Positions 62,724 through 64,000 of a stretch of DNA of 64,000 bases are shown here, piece by piece. The number at the start of each line of letters is the position of its first letter. Positions within the stretch are counted from its first letter, which is position 1. Source of the DNA: Murinocardiopsis flavida (lineage in GTDB: Bacteria > Actinomycetota > Actinomycetes > Streptosporangiales > Streptosporangiaceae); the NCBI RefSeq assembly GCF_003014485.1, contig NZ_PYGA01000010.1, positions 124,001 to 188,000 on the forward strand. The letters run 5' to 3'. The notes under the pieces are model-generated. The model did not search any database and was not told the origin of the DNA. It worked only from the letters and a program-made list of their open reading frames with translations. A program made the position numbers and the translations under genes.

Positions 62724-64000
<1,277 letters not shown>

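Overview
This 64 kb window is chromosomal DNA of a high-GC actinomycete, most likely a member of the Nocardiopsaceae or a near relative. I base this on a strong G/C bias at third codon positions, many GTG and TTG starts, 1-4 base start/stop overlaps, the actinobacterial nucleoid protein mIHF, a PriA with degenerate helicase motifs, an actinobacterial-type CoaBC, a PnuC-type RibM riboflavin transporter, and a SAM-IV riboswitch, a class known from actinomycetes. The genus is inference. I see no tRNA, rRNA, CRISPR array, prophage or intact insertion sequence.

Layout. 1-4.5 kb: histidine utilisation (hutH, hutU and an AllC-like amidohydrolase cut by the window edge). 5.2-7.8 kb: a quinone-type dioxygenase/hydrolase pair facing an IclR regulator. 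7.8-11.8 kb: the head of the division and cell wall cluster (mraZ, rsmH, ftsL, ftsI), which stops after ftsI. 12-16.8 kb: a MoxR / DUF58 / transglutaminase operon. 16.9-19.6 kb: DUF3040 protein, DNA polymerase IV, methyltransferase. 19.6-24.5 kb: nusB, efp, aroB, aroK, aroC, prepilin peptidase. 24.6-27 kb: SseB-like protein, MarR regulator divergent from YceI, DUF2470 protein. 27.1-29.7 kb: a large membrane-anchored Ser/Thr kinase. 29.8-36.1 kb: aldose epimerase and a molybdenum-hydroxylase maturation set (MocA-like, XdhC, CoxE, CoxD) with small membrane proteins. 36.2-47.6 kb: PH-domain protein, riboflavin operon under an FMN riboswitch, rpe, rsmB, fmt, a conserved hypothetical, priA. 47.7-54.7 kb: mixed accessory genes, including a class V aminotransferase behind a SAM-IV riboswitch. 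54.8-64 kb: metK, coaBC, rpoZ, gmk, mihF, pyrF, pyrD, pyrK, carB (partial).

Most genes are on the minus strand. The housekeeping blocks supply nucleotide precursors (pyr, gmk), cofactors (rib, coaBC, metK), chorismate (aro) and translation factors (efp, fmt, rsmB). The least explained items are: a family of short palindromic intergenic repeats (three clear copies and one decayed copy) sharing the same two arms; the large kinase with an unassigned C-terminal half; the Cox/Xdh maturation set without its enzyme; the SAM-IV-controlled aminotransferase; a 26-codon upstream ORF whose stop overlaps the priA start; and a 36-residue single-membrane-span peptide gene.
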